Shown: positions 1 to 7,105 of the stretch, one piece after another | Layout: each line of letters starts with the position of its first letter | Numbering within the stretch: the stretch's first letter is position 1 | NCBI GenBank assembly: GCA_937897625.1 | Contig: CALCNZ010000224.1 | Span: 1-10,023, forward strand | DNA: 10,023 nucleotides | Direction of reading: 5' to 3' | DNA from: an uncultured Flavobacteriales bacterium | Lineage (GTDB): Bacteria > Bacteroidota > Bacteroidia > Flavobacteriales_D > Sanyastnellaceae | Position numbers and translations under genes: made by a program | Notes under the pieces: generated by a model | Seen by the model: only the letters and a program-made list of their open reading frames with translations | Databases searched by the model: none | Told to the model about the DNA's origin: nothing

Positions 1-13
1 GCTCTTCCGATCT
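1..13. other. Residual Illumina adapter at contig end
   Basis: GCTCTTCCGATCT is an exact match to the 3' end of the standard Illumina adapter (reverse complement AGATCGGAAGAGC). It lies at the very first base of the window and interrupts an open minus-strand reading frame exactly where genome sequence should continue. It is a sequencing and assembly artefact. Genomic sequence begins at base 14, and residues translated from these bases should be discarded. Confidence 0.95.
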
Positions 14-646
14 TGGAATGGTCATGGGATCGGTGATCATGAAAAGGGCGAACAACCAAATGCTTCCAGATGATAATTTGTGAATGAGAACTTCCCAATT
101 CCAACCCAAATACACAATGGTTCTGTAGTATTCAAGCGCGAAAAGTGTAGCAATAAAAATCAATCCGGTGTCTATGCGCTTCACGCGCGAAAGCACCGCC
201 AATCCTGCTGTTCCAATGACGAAAACAATGACCGTGCTGTTGCCCCATTGCGCTGGAGAAATCCAAGCGTTCTTCGTTAAAAGAATAACGGCAATGATTC
301 CAACATTCGCCGGATTGAAAAGATGTTGTCCGCGTATTTTAAAAATGAATTTTTGTCCAATCGCAATGGCTGCCGCAAGAGCGTAGAGCAAGGGCTCGTT
401 GCTTTTGAATAACAGCGTCAATCCGAAGGCTGTGATTAATGCGCTTTTGATGGAATGGAAAGGAAGTTTCAGAAAATAAATTCCAAGGAGTTGAACAGAG
501 AGAGCAACACCGAAGGTGAGTAAAATAGCGGTGAAGGAATAATCCCAACGCAGAAAGACAACACCTATGCAAACAAAAATAGTTTGAGAAACAATTTGAA
601 AATGCCTTGCGTCGCTTTGAAAGAATCGAAGAAAAGATAACAGCAT
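14..646 (-). CDS. RnfD/NqrB-family membrane protein, 3' end truncated
   Basis: Partial gene read from an ATG at 646, with 211 codons visible and no stop before the adapter junction. An in-frame TAA lies 15 nt upstream of the ATG, which supports this start; no Shine-Dalgarno is seen. The product is very hydrophobic, with about seven or eight probable membrane helices (for example near residues 18-32, 38-59, 67-80, 85-102, 114-124, 136-152, 160-180 and 193-204). FNPANVGIIA (110-119), PAQWG (131-135) and SGSIWLFALFMITDP (193-207) resemble the NQR2/RnfD/RnfE family, flavin-carrying subunits of ion-translocating Rnf and Na+-NQR complexes. No other Rnf subunit is visible, and the covalent FMN-threonine motif is not evident in this part. 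It may be one of the stand-alone RnfD-like proteins rather than part of a full complex. The gene lies 45 nt after the lipoprotein gene on the same strand and is probably co-transcribed with it. Confidence 0.75.
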
Positions 647-669
647 AACTTGAATTTTTTATGCTGTAC

Positions 670-682
670 AGGGAAGTTCCCT
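670..682. repeat. Short palindrome in lipoprotein-rnfD gap
   Basis: AGGGAAGTTCCCT is a perfect dyad with 6-base arms around a central G. It lies in the 45-nt gap between the lipoprotein stop and the start of the RnfD-like gene. As RNA it could form only a 5-bp stem with a 3-nt loop, and no U-run follows on either strand, so it does not look like an intrinsic terminator. A protein-binding site or chance are both possible. Confidence 0.3.
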
Positions 683-691
683 AATGGTTCA

Positions 692-1399
692 TCAATCGAG
701 ATAATCTTTTACAATTTCATCGAGCTTAGCCTTCATTTCACCCGCGCTTATTGGGGTGTAGGACGAAGGGACTTGAAAATCTTCGGGAGAAGTTTTTTGA
801 AAAATGACTTCGCGTGCGCGCACTTGCATGCGTCTTCCATATTGCTCAATGTCATAACCCAACAACGTTCCTTCAACTCCGGCGTAAGTGTTCCACCAGT
901 TGTCTCCGTCTAAATCTAATTTCGTGGTGCTGTATAAATCTACTGATGGAAGAGAATCGCTCTTAAAATAAGCAATCGTTTTCTTGCACTCGTAGCCCGC
1001 AATAGTTAGGGTTTCTTCCGTGGGTTCAAGTCTTACAGCAGGAAATTGTTTGATCCATTCATTGAATTCACTCTCGTTCAGATGCATCACGTAATCGCTA
1101 CCGAAGCAGGCGACAAGGTGGTTGAATTCTTTTTTCTCGTGATCAATGATAAATTCAGATTTCACAATGCCATAGGCAGATTCAATGCGTGTGTGCTGGT
1201 GTTCACCATCGAAAATACAGATCATCTCCGTTGGGAAAAGAGCCATCTTAATGTCGTTGGTTTCGTAAGGAAAGGTGACGTCGTAAATAATTTTTCCCTC
1301 TTGATGTCCGAAATACGGAATGTTATTGCAGGAATGAAAAAGGAAAGATGCGGAGATGACCAAGAAACATAAACCCAAGCGCAGTCTTAAACTTTTCAT
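692..1399 (-). CDS. Putative exported lipoprotein, DUF4412-like
   Basis: Hypothetical protein of 235 residues. I place the start at the ATG at 1399 because it is followed at once by a signal sequence: basic MKSLRLR, hydrophobic LGLCFLVISASFLF, then HSC with Cys24 as the likely lipidated residue. The lipobox is loose, with His at -2. A longer in-frame start at 1453 would add 18 residues ahead of the signal and is less likely. The mature part is mostly beta-type sequence. GKIIYDVTFP (35-44), TIAGYECKKTIAYF (132-145), GTLLGYDIEQYG (177-188) and DFQVPSSYTPIS (207-218) resemble small Bacteroidota envelope proteins of the DUF4412/GLPGLI kind, whose role is unknown. It is divergent from cmk and probably in an operon with the RnfD-like gene downstream. 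The family link is from memory and uncertain; the coding call and export are firmer. Confidence 0.7.
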   Translation of the reverse strand: MKSLRLRLGLCFLVISASFLFHSCNNIPYFGHQEGKIIYDVTFPYETNDIKMALFPTEMICIFDGEHQHTRIESAYGIVKSEFIIDHEKKEFNHLVACFGSDYVMHLNESEFNEWIKQFPAVRLEPTEETLTIAGYECKKTIAYFKSDSLPSVDLYSTTKLDLDGDNWWNTYAGVEGTLLGYDIEQYGRRMQVRAREVIFQKTSPEDFQVPSSYTPISAGEMKAKLDEIVKDYLD

Positions 1400-1484
1400 G
1401 TGCGCAATATTACCACATTTTAAAATAAAACTTGGTGTTTTGCCGGGAAGCATTGTAAATTCGGGACTTCAATTCCCTAACCAA
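1400..1484. promoter_or_regulatory. Divergent intergenic region, lipoprotein/cmk
   Basis: These 85 nt separate two genes that point away from each other, so they should hold both promoters. On the plus strand, TAAATTCG at 1456-1463 matches seven of eight positions of the Bacteroidota -7 box TAnnTTTG, and a TTG at 1432-1434 lies 21 nt upstream as a possible -33 element. That would give a leader of about 15 nt before the GTG proposed for cmk. On the minus strand the best candidate, TAATATTG, sits only a few bases from the ATG and is doubtful. No strong hairpin is present. Confidence 0.35.
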
Positions 1485-2195
1485 GTGACCAATAAAATCA
1501 ACATTGCCATCGATGGCTATTCTTCTTGCGGCAAGAGCACATTAGCAAAAGCCATTGCAAAAAATTTGAATTACATCTACATCGATTCAGGGGCAATGTA
1601 CAGAGCGGTTACTTTCTACGCCTTGGAGCATGGTTATGTTCAAAGCAATGGAAGCATAGATGAAAACATGTTGGTAGAATCGTTGCATTTGATTTTAATT
1701 CAATTCAAATACAACTCAGATACACAGGAAATTGAAACCTTCTTAAATGGAACATGTGTCGATAAAGAAATTCGAAGCATGCAAGCCAGTGCACAAGTTT
1801 CTGCAATAAGCGCAATAAAAGCGGTGCGCGAGAAGTTGGTGCGCATTCAACAACGCATGGCTGAAAACGGCGGTGTGGTTATGGATGGAAGAGACATCGG
1901 AACCGTTGTTCTTCCAAGTGCGGAATTGAAAGTCTTCATGACTGCAGATGTTGAGGTGCGTGCCCAGCGCAGATTCCTTCAGTTAAAAAATAACGGAGTA
2001 AACATTGCAATTGATGATGTTCGTGACAACATTGCGCAACGCGATTTGCAAGACACCACTCGCGCAGCAGATCCCTTGCGCAAGGCGGCAGATGCCATTG
2101 TATTAGACAACTCGAGTCTCACCGAAGAAGAGCAGTTCTCCTTCCTTATGGTACAGGCAAGAAAGGCTATTGAGGCGAAGGCGTTGATGGCCTAA
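1485..2195 (+). CDS. cmk: Cytidylate kinase
   Basis: (d)CMP kinase, 236 residues from the proposed GTG start. It transfers phosphate from ATP to CMP or dCMP in the cytoplasm, supplying CDP/dCDP for nucleic acid and lipid precursors. Visible motifs are the Walker A loop GYSSCGKST (residues 11-19), the nucleotide-binding segment YIDSGAMYRAVT (about 33-44), DGRDIGTVV followed by the strand LKVFMTADVEVRAQRR, and the lid/base-binding segment RDLQDTTRAADPLRKAADA near the C terminus. These match bacterial Cmk, which is usually about 220-230 residues. The open frame extends upstream to an ATG at 1356, but those codons overlap the lipoprotein gene and look non-coding. GTG ACC AAT AAA ATC AAC places the start just ahead of the first beta strand, as in relatives. 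No Shine-Dalgarno is seen. The gene stands alone, 75 nt before the GH3 fusion gene. Confidence 0.93.
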   Translation: MTNKINIAIDGYSSCGKSTLAKAIAKNLNYIYIDSGAMYRAVTFYALEHGYVQSNGSIDENMLVESLHLILIQFKYNSDTQEIETFLNGTCVDKEIRSMQASAQVSAISAIKAVREKLVRIQQRMAENGGVVMDGRDIGTVVLPSAELKVFMTADVEVRAQRRFLQLKNNGVNIAIDDVRDNIAQRDLQDTTRAADPLRKAADAIVLDNSSLTEEEQFSFLMVQARKAIEAKALMA

Positions 2196-2270
2196 TTCAT
2201 TCACATTTCAATGTTGTAAAATACGTTTAGACTTTTTCAGTTCTCTCTTGTGTGCGAATAACTTTAACAC

Positions 2271-5200
2271 ATGAAGAAATTTTTGAAATGGCCTGTCTTG
2301 GCGTTGGTAGTTGTACTCTTTGCTTTTCGTTCTAATCTTATAAAATCTTCCAAAGGACCTTTCGAAGAACCTTCGACCACGTCGATCTTGCACTCACCTT
2401 CTTTCAGACCTTGCGAAGCACCTTTCGCAGAAACTAGCTCTAGCTCCTGGTCCGACAGCCTCATCAAAACCCTTACCCTCGATCAAAAAATTGGACAACT
2501 CTTCATGGTTGCCGCATGGAGCGATGAGAAGAAAGAATCTTACAACCCAACGCAGATAGATGCTTTAATCAAGAACAATGGCATTGGCGGAATCATCTTT
2601 TTTCAAGGCGGTCCTGTGCGCCAAGTGAAGTTGACCAATCGCTTTCAATCCAAATCAAAAATTCCTTTGCTCATCGGAATCGATGCAGAATGGGGATTAG
2701 GTATGCGCTTAGATAGCACCATTTCTTTCCCTCGCGCCATGACCTTGGGAGCTTCAATGGATGAAAAACTTATTTATGAATTTGGAAAGGAAGTCGCGCG
2801 TCAGTGCAAGCGCATTGGCGTACACATGAATTTCGCTCCGGTTGTAGATGTGAATTCAAATCCGAAAAATCCAGTTATTTCAAATCGTTCATTTGGTGAA
2901 AACGCAGATCGCGTAACGGCTTGCGGAATGGCCTACATGAAGGGTATGCAAGATAATGGCGTGCTTGCAAATGCAAAACATTTTCCCGGACACGGAGATA
3001 CAGACGTCGATTCGCACAAGGAACTTCCTGTCGTAAACAAAAATTACGCGCAGCTGTCTGCCAATGAATTCAAGCCTTACAGGACGTTGTTCGAAAACGG
3101 ATTGGCAAGTGTAATGGTTGCTCATTTGTCGCTTCCCGAGTTTGAAAAAGAAGCGCATGTGCCCAGCACGCTTTCAAAGAACATTATCACAGGATTGCTT
3201 CGCGACAGTTTGAAGTTTGAAGGATTGGTGCTTACCGATGCGATGAACATGGAAGGTGTGGCGAAGTATTTTCCTTCTGGAGAAGCCGATGTACGCGCCC
3301 TGATTGCGGGAAACGACGTGGTATTATTTCCTTTAAATGTCCCTCTTGCGATTCAAAAAGTGAAAGAAGCGATTCAGCAAGGAAGAATAACGGAAGAAGA
3401 AATTACTGCGAAAGCATTGAAGGTTTTGAAAGCGAAGGAGCGTGTAGGCGCAAACAAATTCAAGCCAATTGCAATGAAAGGAATTGCGAAAGATTTGAAT
3501 TTGCCATACGCCACATCGCTACGCAGACGCTGCATTGAGAGTTCAATAACTGTTATTTCTGAAAATAAAATTCCTTACGAAGATTCAGACAAATGGCAAA
3601 AACCTTTGGGTGTGATTGTTATTGGCGACGATGTGAATTGTGCTTTCGCGAAAAGTATGGACCAATACAAAGCGGTTGAAATTCATGCGCTTTCGAAGGA
3701 ATGCACTGAGGTGGAAGTTCAACACGTAATTTCAAAATTGAAAACAAATTGCACCGATGTTTTAGTCGCTTTTTTAGGGACAACCAATAAGGCGAATTCC
3801 AATTTTGGAATTACCACTCAGGGAACCCGTGCGTCTGAATTAATAGCCGAACACTTCACAACTTCAGTGATTATGTTCGCTTGTCCGTATGCATTGGAAA
3901 AATCTGAATGGAAAGGAGTGAACTCATTCGTGGTGGCTTATCAGCCCGATGATTTGACGCAACAAGTAACTGCAGATGCCATTTGCGGCGTTATTCCTTT
4001 TCAAGGAAAATTGCCTGTTTCTGTTGGATCGAAATTCAAAGAAGGGGATGGGAAGACCTTTCAGACAGCTGGAAGAATGCGCTACTTGAAGCCTTCACAA
4101 ACAGGATGGTTCGATTTCATTTCGAGCAGCTCGCAATCGAATGGCAACAGCAGTGTTTATGTGGAAGACATGATGGCAAACGCACCGACAGAGGTTCAAG
4201 GCGGAGAAACAAACATGTTTTCGAAGGTAGATGAAATAGTGAAGGAAGGTTTGGACCAAGGCGCATACCCAGGCTGTCGCGTTTTAATCGCGAAAGACGG
4301 CGTTATTCTTTACAACAAGAGTTTTGGGTATCTAGACAAGGCCAAGACGCAGAAAGTGTCTGAAAACTCGATTTACGACCTTGCTTCGGTAACTAAAATG
4401 CTTTCAACCACGATGGCTTTAATGAAATTGGTGGATGAAGGGAAAATTGATGTGGAGAAAACAATTGGTGAATACATTGATTTCCCTGAAGGACATCCAC
4501 ATGCAAAAATGCAATTGAAGCGCATGCTTTCGCACACTGCAGGGCTTCCGGCTTGGAAAGATTTTACCAACCTTACCGTGAACGGAGGAGAGTGGGACGG
4601 AAACTGTTTATCGAAGGAGCACACCGACAAATGTTGCAATCCGGTTTGTGCAGACATGTGGACCACTAAGGAAATGACGGATTCGATTTATAAGGAAATT
4701 TTAGAGGTGAAGTTGAATCCAGATCAAGGTTATCTGTACAGTGATTTAGGCTATTACTACTACAAAAAAATGATTGAGAAAATCACAGGAATGCCTCTTG
4801 ATTTTTATGTTTCGGAAACGTTTTATAAACCAATGGGACTGCGCTCCATGGGATACAATCCGGCTAAGAATTGGCCAATAAATATGATTGCTGAAACCGA
4901 AACAGATTTGAAATGGCGACACCAAGCGGTTCGCGGGTATGTGCATGACCAAGGCGCGGCATTGCTTGGTGGAGTAGGCGGACACGCGGGCCTGTTCGGC
5001 AACGCGAATGATTGCGCAGCACTGATGCAGATGTGCTTGAACGACGGACGTTACGGCACGCAAGAATTCTTCCACCATGAAACCATGGACTTGTTTACGG
5101 CACGACATTTCAAAGACAATCGAAGAGGATTGGGATTTGATAAGCCAGGGTTTGGCAAATGGACCGGAGCTACGGGGCCCTCTGCTTCAGACCAGAGCTT

Positions 5201-5375
5201 CGGTCATTCCGGATTCACCGGAACACTGTGCTGGGCAGATCCAGCGAATGGAACAGTGTTCGTTTTCTTAAGTAATCGCAACTGCCCCAGTTCGGAAAAT
5301 TGGAAGATCAACGACCTGCGCATTCGTCCGAGAATTCAAGAAGAAATTTACAAGCTGTTTCCTGTTAAACCGTAG
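2271..5375 (+). CDS. GH3 beta-N-acetylhexosaminidase/serine hydrolase fusion
   Basis: Two-enzyme fusion of 1034 residues. Residues 1-22 form a signal peptide or signal anchor (MKKFLK then PVLALVVVLFAF); about 23-60 is a Ser/Pro-rich spacer. The GH3 barrel spans about 62-395: IGIDAEWG (135-142), KHFPGHGDTDVDSH (236-249), with D247/H249 as the NagZ-type acid/base dyad, and LTDAMNMEGV (321-330), with D323 as probable nucleophile. A GH3 C-terminal alpha/beta domain follows (about 445-600; VVAYQPDD, GKLPVSVG). Residues 650-1034 are a class C beta-lactamase-like serine hydrolase: S706-V-T-K709, Y823-S-D and H979-S-G. The family removes N-acetylglucosamine from peptidoglycan fragments; the second domain probably cleaves a peptide or ester in the same material (inference). 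Such fusions are common in Bacteroidota. It probably acts in the periplasm or at the envelope. Four cysteines (779, 788, 789, 793) in a loop of the hydrolase domain may form disulphides. The bshA promoter begins just after its stop. Confidence 0.92.
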   Translation: MKKFLKWPVLALVVVLFAFRSNLIKSSKGPFEEPSTTSILHSPSFRPCEAPFAETSSSSWSDSLIKTLTLDQKIGQLFMVAAWSDEKKESYNPTQIDALIKNNGIGGIIFFQGGPVRQVKLTNRFQSKSKIPLLIGIDAEWGLGMRLDSTISFPRAMTLGASMDEKLIYEFGKEVARQCKRIGVHMNFAPVVDVNSNPKNPVISNRSFGENADRVTACGMAYMKGMQDNGVLANAKHFPGHGDTDVDSHKELPVVNKNYAQLSANEFKPYRTLFENGLASVMVAHLSLPEFEKEAHVPSTLSKNIITGLLRDSLKFEGLVLTDAMNMEGVAKYFPSGEADVRALIAGNDVVLFPLNVPLAIQKVKEAIQQGRITEEEITAKALKVLKAKERVGANKFKPIAMKGIAKDLNLPYATSLRRRCIESSITVISENKIPYEDSDKWQKPLGVIVIGDDVNCAFAKSMDQYKAVEIHALSKECTEVEVQHVISKLKTNCTDVLVAFLGTTNKANSNFGITTQGTRASELIAEHFTTSVIMFACPYALEKSEWKGVNSFVVAYQPDDLTQQVTADAICGVIPFQGKLPVSVGSKFKEGDGKTFQTAGRMRYLKPSQTGWFDFISSSSQSNGNSSVYVEDMMANAPTEVQGGETNMFSKVDEIVKEGLDQGAYPGCRVLIAKDGVILYNKSFGYLDKAKTQKVSENSIYDLASVTKMLSTTMALMKLVDEGKIDVEKTIGEYIDFPEGHPHAKMQLKRMLSHTAGLPAWKDFTNLTVNGGEWDGNCLSKEHTDKCCNPVCADMWTTKEMTDSIYKEILEVKLNPDQGYLYSDLGYYYYKKMIEKITGMPLDFYVSETFYKPMGLRSMGYNPAKNWPINMIAETETDLKWRHQAVRGYVHDQGAALLGGVGGHAGLFGNANDCAALMQMCLNDGRYGTQEFFHHETMDLFTARHFKDNRRGLGFDKPGFGKWTGATGPSASDQSFGHSGFTGTLCWADPANGTVFVFLSNRNCPSSENWKINDLRIRPRIQEEIYKLFPVKP
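2357..2432 (+). repeat. Imperfect duplication in GH3 spacer
   Basis: ACCTTTCGAAGAA (2357-2369) recurs as ACCTTTCGCAGAA (2420-2432), 12 of 13 bases identical and exactly 63 nt (21 codons) apart. It encodes the paired segments GPFEEPSTTS and APFAETSSSS in the low-complexity spacer between the signal sequence and the catalytic domain. The unit between them is not clearly repeated, so this may be an old linker duplication or chance. Confidence 0.35.
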
Positions 5376-5383
5376 TACTTTTG
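5376..5383 (+). promoter_or_regulatory. bshA promoter, Bacteroidota -7 box
   Basis: TACTTTTG exactly matches the Bacteroidota sigma-A -7 consensus TAnnTTTG. It starts directly after the GH3 stop codon and is 25 nt upstream of the bshA ATG. Transcription would be expected to begin about 4-7 nt past the box, near 5387-5390. No clear -33 TTG is seen at the usual 17-23 nt spacing, which falls inside the end of the GH3 gene. It suggests bshA has its own promoter rather than relying on read-through. Confidence 0.6.
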
Positions 5384-5384
5384 C

Positions 5385-5403
5385 AACGGAGTTCTACTCC
5401 GTT
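5385..5403. promoter_or_regulatory. Perfect 19-bp dyad before bshA ATG
   Basis: AACGGAGTTCTACTCCGTT consists of 8-base perfectly complementary arms (5385-5392 and 5396-5403) around TCT. It starts two bases after the -7 box and ends six bases before the ATG. As DNA it is placed like an operator overlapping the transcription start. As RNA, if the whole left arm is transcribed, it would be a hairpin right in front of the start codon and could limit ribosome access. It lacks a following U-run, so it is not a typical intrinsic terminator for the GH3 gene. Confidence 0.55.
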
Positions 5404-5408
5404 AAACT

Positions 5409-6542
5409 ATGGAAAAAAAATTGAAAATTGGTATAGTGTGCTACCCAACTTTTGGGGGTAGTGGTGTTGTTGCAACGGAGTTGGGAAAAGCACTTGCCGA
5501 TAAAGGTCATGAGATTCATTTCATTACTTATTCGCAGCCCGTTCGCTTGGGTTCGCTCAGAAAAAATGTTCGCTACCACGAAGTAAACGTAAGCGATTAT
5601 CCACTTTTTTTATACCCGCCTTACGAACTTGTTTTAGCAAGTAAAATGGTAGATGTGGCGAAACATGAAGGACTAGATTTACTTCACGTTCACTACGCCA
5701 TTCCGCACGCAAGCGCCGCCTACATGGCGAAGCAAATTTTGAGACGAGAAGGAATAAATCTTCCAGTGATTACAACGCTGCACGGAACAGATATTACCTT
5801 GTTAGGAAGAGACGCTTCCTTCGAACCCGTGATCTCTTTTGCCATCAATGAAAGCGATGCTGTTACTGCGGTTTCGCAAAGCTTGCGCACAGATACCTAC
5901 AAGCTTTTTGGAATTAACATCGACATCGAAGTGATTCCGAATTTCTTGAATCCAACACCCATCAACGCAGAGGTGGTAAGCGAAATTCGCGAGGAGTACG
6001 CTCCCAATGGAACGCCTATGCTCATTCATATTTCCAACTTCCGTCCAGTAAAACGCGTGATGGATGTGATGGAAATTTACAAGCGTGTAAACGAATTGAA
6101 GTCCTCGATTTTAATTATGGTTGGCGACGGTCCAGACCGCTCGAAGGCAGAACAATTTGCACGCGATCATCAGTTGAACAATGTTGTTTTTGTTGGAAAT
6201 GTAAAGAACCCGATGGAACTTCTTTCAGCGGCAGATGTCATGCTTCTTCCTTCCGAATCGGAAAGTTTTGGATTAGCCGCATTGGAAGCCATGGCGAGCG
6301 GAGTGCCAGTTGTTTCAAGTAATGCAGGAGGTCTTCCCGAATTAAATAGACACGGTGTTTCAGGATTAATGAGCAACGTGGGCGATGTAGATGAAATGGC
6401 GAAACAAGTTTTTTACTTGATTGAAAAGGAAGAACGATTGATGAAATTTAAAGATCAAGCACGAGAAAGAGCGAATGCATTTTCACTCGAAGCGGTTCTT
6501 CCGCTCTACGAAAAGTTGTACGATAAAGTGTTGAATTCATGA
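5409..6542 (+). CDS. bshA: N-acetyl-alpha-D-glucosaminyl L-malate synthase
   Basis: BshA, a GT4-family retaining glycosyltransferase of 377 residues, close to the usual 375-380. It joins N-acetylglucosamine from UDP-GlcNAc to L-malate in the cytoplasm, the first step of bacillithiol synthesis. Diagnostic sequence: IGIVCYPTFGGSGVVATELG (7-26), SQPVRLG (42-48), HVHYAIPHASAAYMAKQIL (93-111), TLHGTDITLLG (123-133), AINESDAVTAVSQSLR (145-160), ISNFRPVKRV (208-217), GDGPDR (239-244), and the donor-site motif ESESFGLAALE (283-293) with the EX7E pair E285/E293, followed by GVPVVSSNAGGLPE. Both Rossmann-like domains are complete. The start follows a 33-nt gap holding a -7 box and a perfect dyad; no Shine-Dalgarno is seen. 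The stop overlaps the next gene's start by 4 nt (ATGA), so the two are probably translationally coupled. bshB and bshC, needed for later steps, are not in the window. Confidence 0.95.
   Translation: MEKKLKIGIVCYPTFGGSGVVATELGKALADKGHEIHFITYSQPVRLGSLRKNVRYHEVNVSDYPLFLYPPYELVLASKMVDVAKHEGLDLLHVHYAIPHASAAYMAKQILRREGINLPVITTLHGTDITLLGRDASFEPVISFAINESDAVTAVSQSLRTDTYKLFGINIDIEVIPNFLNPTPINAEVVSEIREEYAPNGTPMLIHISNFRPVKRVMDVMEIYKRVNELKSSILIMVGDGPDRSKAEQFARDHQLNNVVFVGNVKNPMELLSAADVMLLPSESESFGLAALEAMASGVPVVSSNAGGLPELNRHGVSGLMSNVGDVDEMAKQVFYLIEKEERLMKFKDQARERANAFSLEAVLPLYEKLYDKVLNS
5470..5482 (+). repeat. Second copy of TTGCAACGGAGTT in bshA
   Basis: The 13-mer TTGCAACGGAGTT occurs at 5381-5393, ahead of bshA, and again here within codons for VATEL of the conserved GGSGVVATELG loop, 89 nt downstream. 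This copy is therefore also complementary over 8 bases to the right arm (5396-5403) of the leader dyad, which gives that arm two possible RNA pairing partners. Chance is possible because the coding sequence is constrained here. Confidence 0.4.
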
Positions 6543-7105
6543 ATAAAGCAGCTCCTCAGTTCATAGGAAAACGCATTCAAGTGGTGCGCGAAAAAGAACA
6601 ATTGTCCATATCTATTTCTCAAAGTGTAGAACGTTGGCAAGAAGCGCTGCTTTACGCTTGGCTTATGGCCTGGACGTTTTGCGGCGGTGTGTTTATTTAT
6701 TCGTTGTTCACTTCACCGAATAGCGGAGAGCAAATTTTCTTTTTGATCTCTACGGCGTTGTGGTCTTTCTTTTTTTATCGCACCTTGAAAGTGCTCATGT
6801 GGAGAAAGTCGGGTAAGGAAATTCTAGTATTCAAGAAGGGCGAAATGACGCTTCAAAACGCATTTGGAAATCGCGGTAAAAAAGAGAAATTCGAATTGGA
6901 AAAAATAAAGCAATTGGGAATCGTTAAGCAAGATGAAAATTCGTTCTTCTACTTCCTCGACGATAGCTTCTGGATCATGGGCGGAGAGCGCTTAGGATTT
7001 GTCTACAACCGCTCTAAAATTCGCTTCGGAAAGCAATTGAATCCACGCGATGCGCAAACTTTGCTTCGCAGCGTAGATAGCGCTATTAAGGGGTATTCGG
7101 CTTAA
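6539..7105 (+). CDS. Two-helix membrane protein of unknown function
   Basis: I do not recognise a named family. The protein has 188 residues: a cytosolic-looking basic N terminus (about 1-35), two probable membrane helices (about 37-57 and 65-87) joined by a short loop (TSPNSGEQ), and a soluble C-terminal region of about 100 residues rich in alternating beta-like segments (EILVFKKGEMTLQNAFG, EKFELEKIKQLGIVK, FFYFLDDSFWIMGGERLGF, KIRFGKQL). Two helices followed by a small beta-rich domain recall bacterial PH-like membrane proteins, but this is inference only. The ATG overlaps the bshA stop in ATGA, so it is almost certainly in the same transcript. That makes a link to thiol metabolism possible but unproven. 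Its last 20 bp overlap the 3' end of msrB on the other strand. Confidence 0.8.
   Translation: MNKAAPQFIGKRIQVVREKEQLSISISQSVERWQEALLYAWLMAWTFCGGVFIYSLFTSPNSGEQIFFLISTALWSFFFYRTLKVLMWRKSGKEILVFKKGEMTLQNAFGNRGKKEKFELEKIKQLGIVKQDENSFFYFLDDSFWIMGGERLGFVYNRSKIRFGKQLNPRDAQTLLRSVDSAIKGYSA

Noticed and set aside
1356..1484. Upstream extension of the cmk reading frame
   Set aside because: It overlaps the lipoprotein gene's start, has no Cmk-like sequence, and would make the enzyme over 40 residues longer than usual.
2222..2266. Possible -7 boxes TACGTTTA (2222-2229) and TAACTTTA (2259-2266) ahead of the GH3 gene
   Set aside because: Each matches seven of eight consensus positions, but neither has a TTG at suitable spacing, and the second is too close to the ATG. 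They are too weak to call.
4746..5108. 120-codon open frame on the minus strand inside the GH3 fusion gene
   Set aside because: Shadow of a well-supported coding region; its translation shows no recognisable domain.
5385..5403. Dyad as a Rho-independent terminator of the GH3 gene
   Set aside because: No U-run follows the stem on the plus strand, and it sits immediately downstream of a promoter box, which fits regulation of bshA better.
5364..5407. Direct repeat GTTAAAC at 5364-5370 and 5401-5407 flanking the bshA promoter
   Set aside because: Only seven bases, one copy is inside GH3 codons, and no insertion-element content lies between them. Likely chance.
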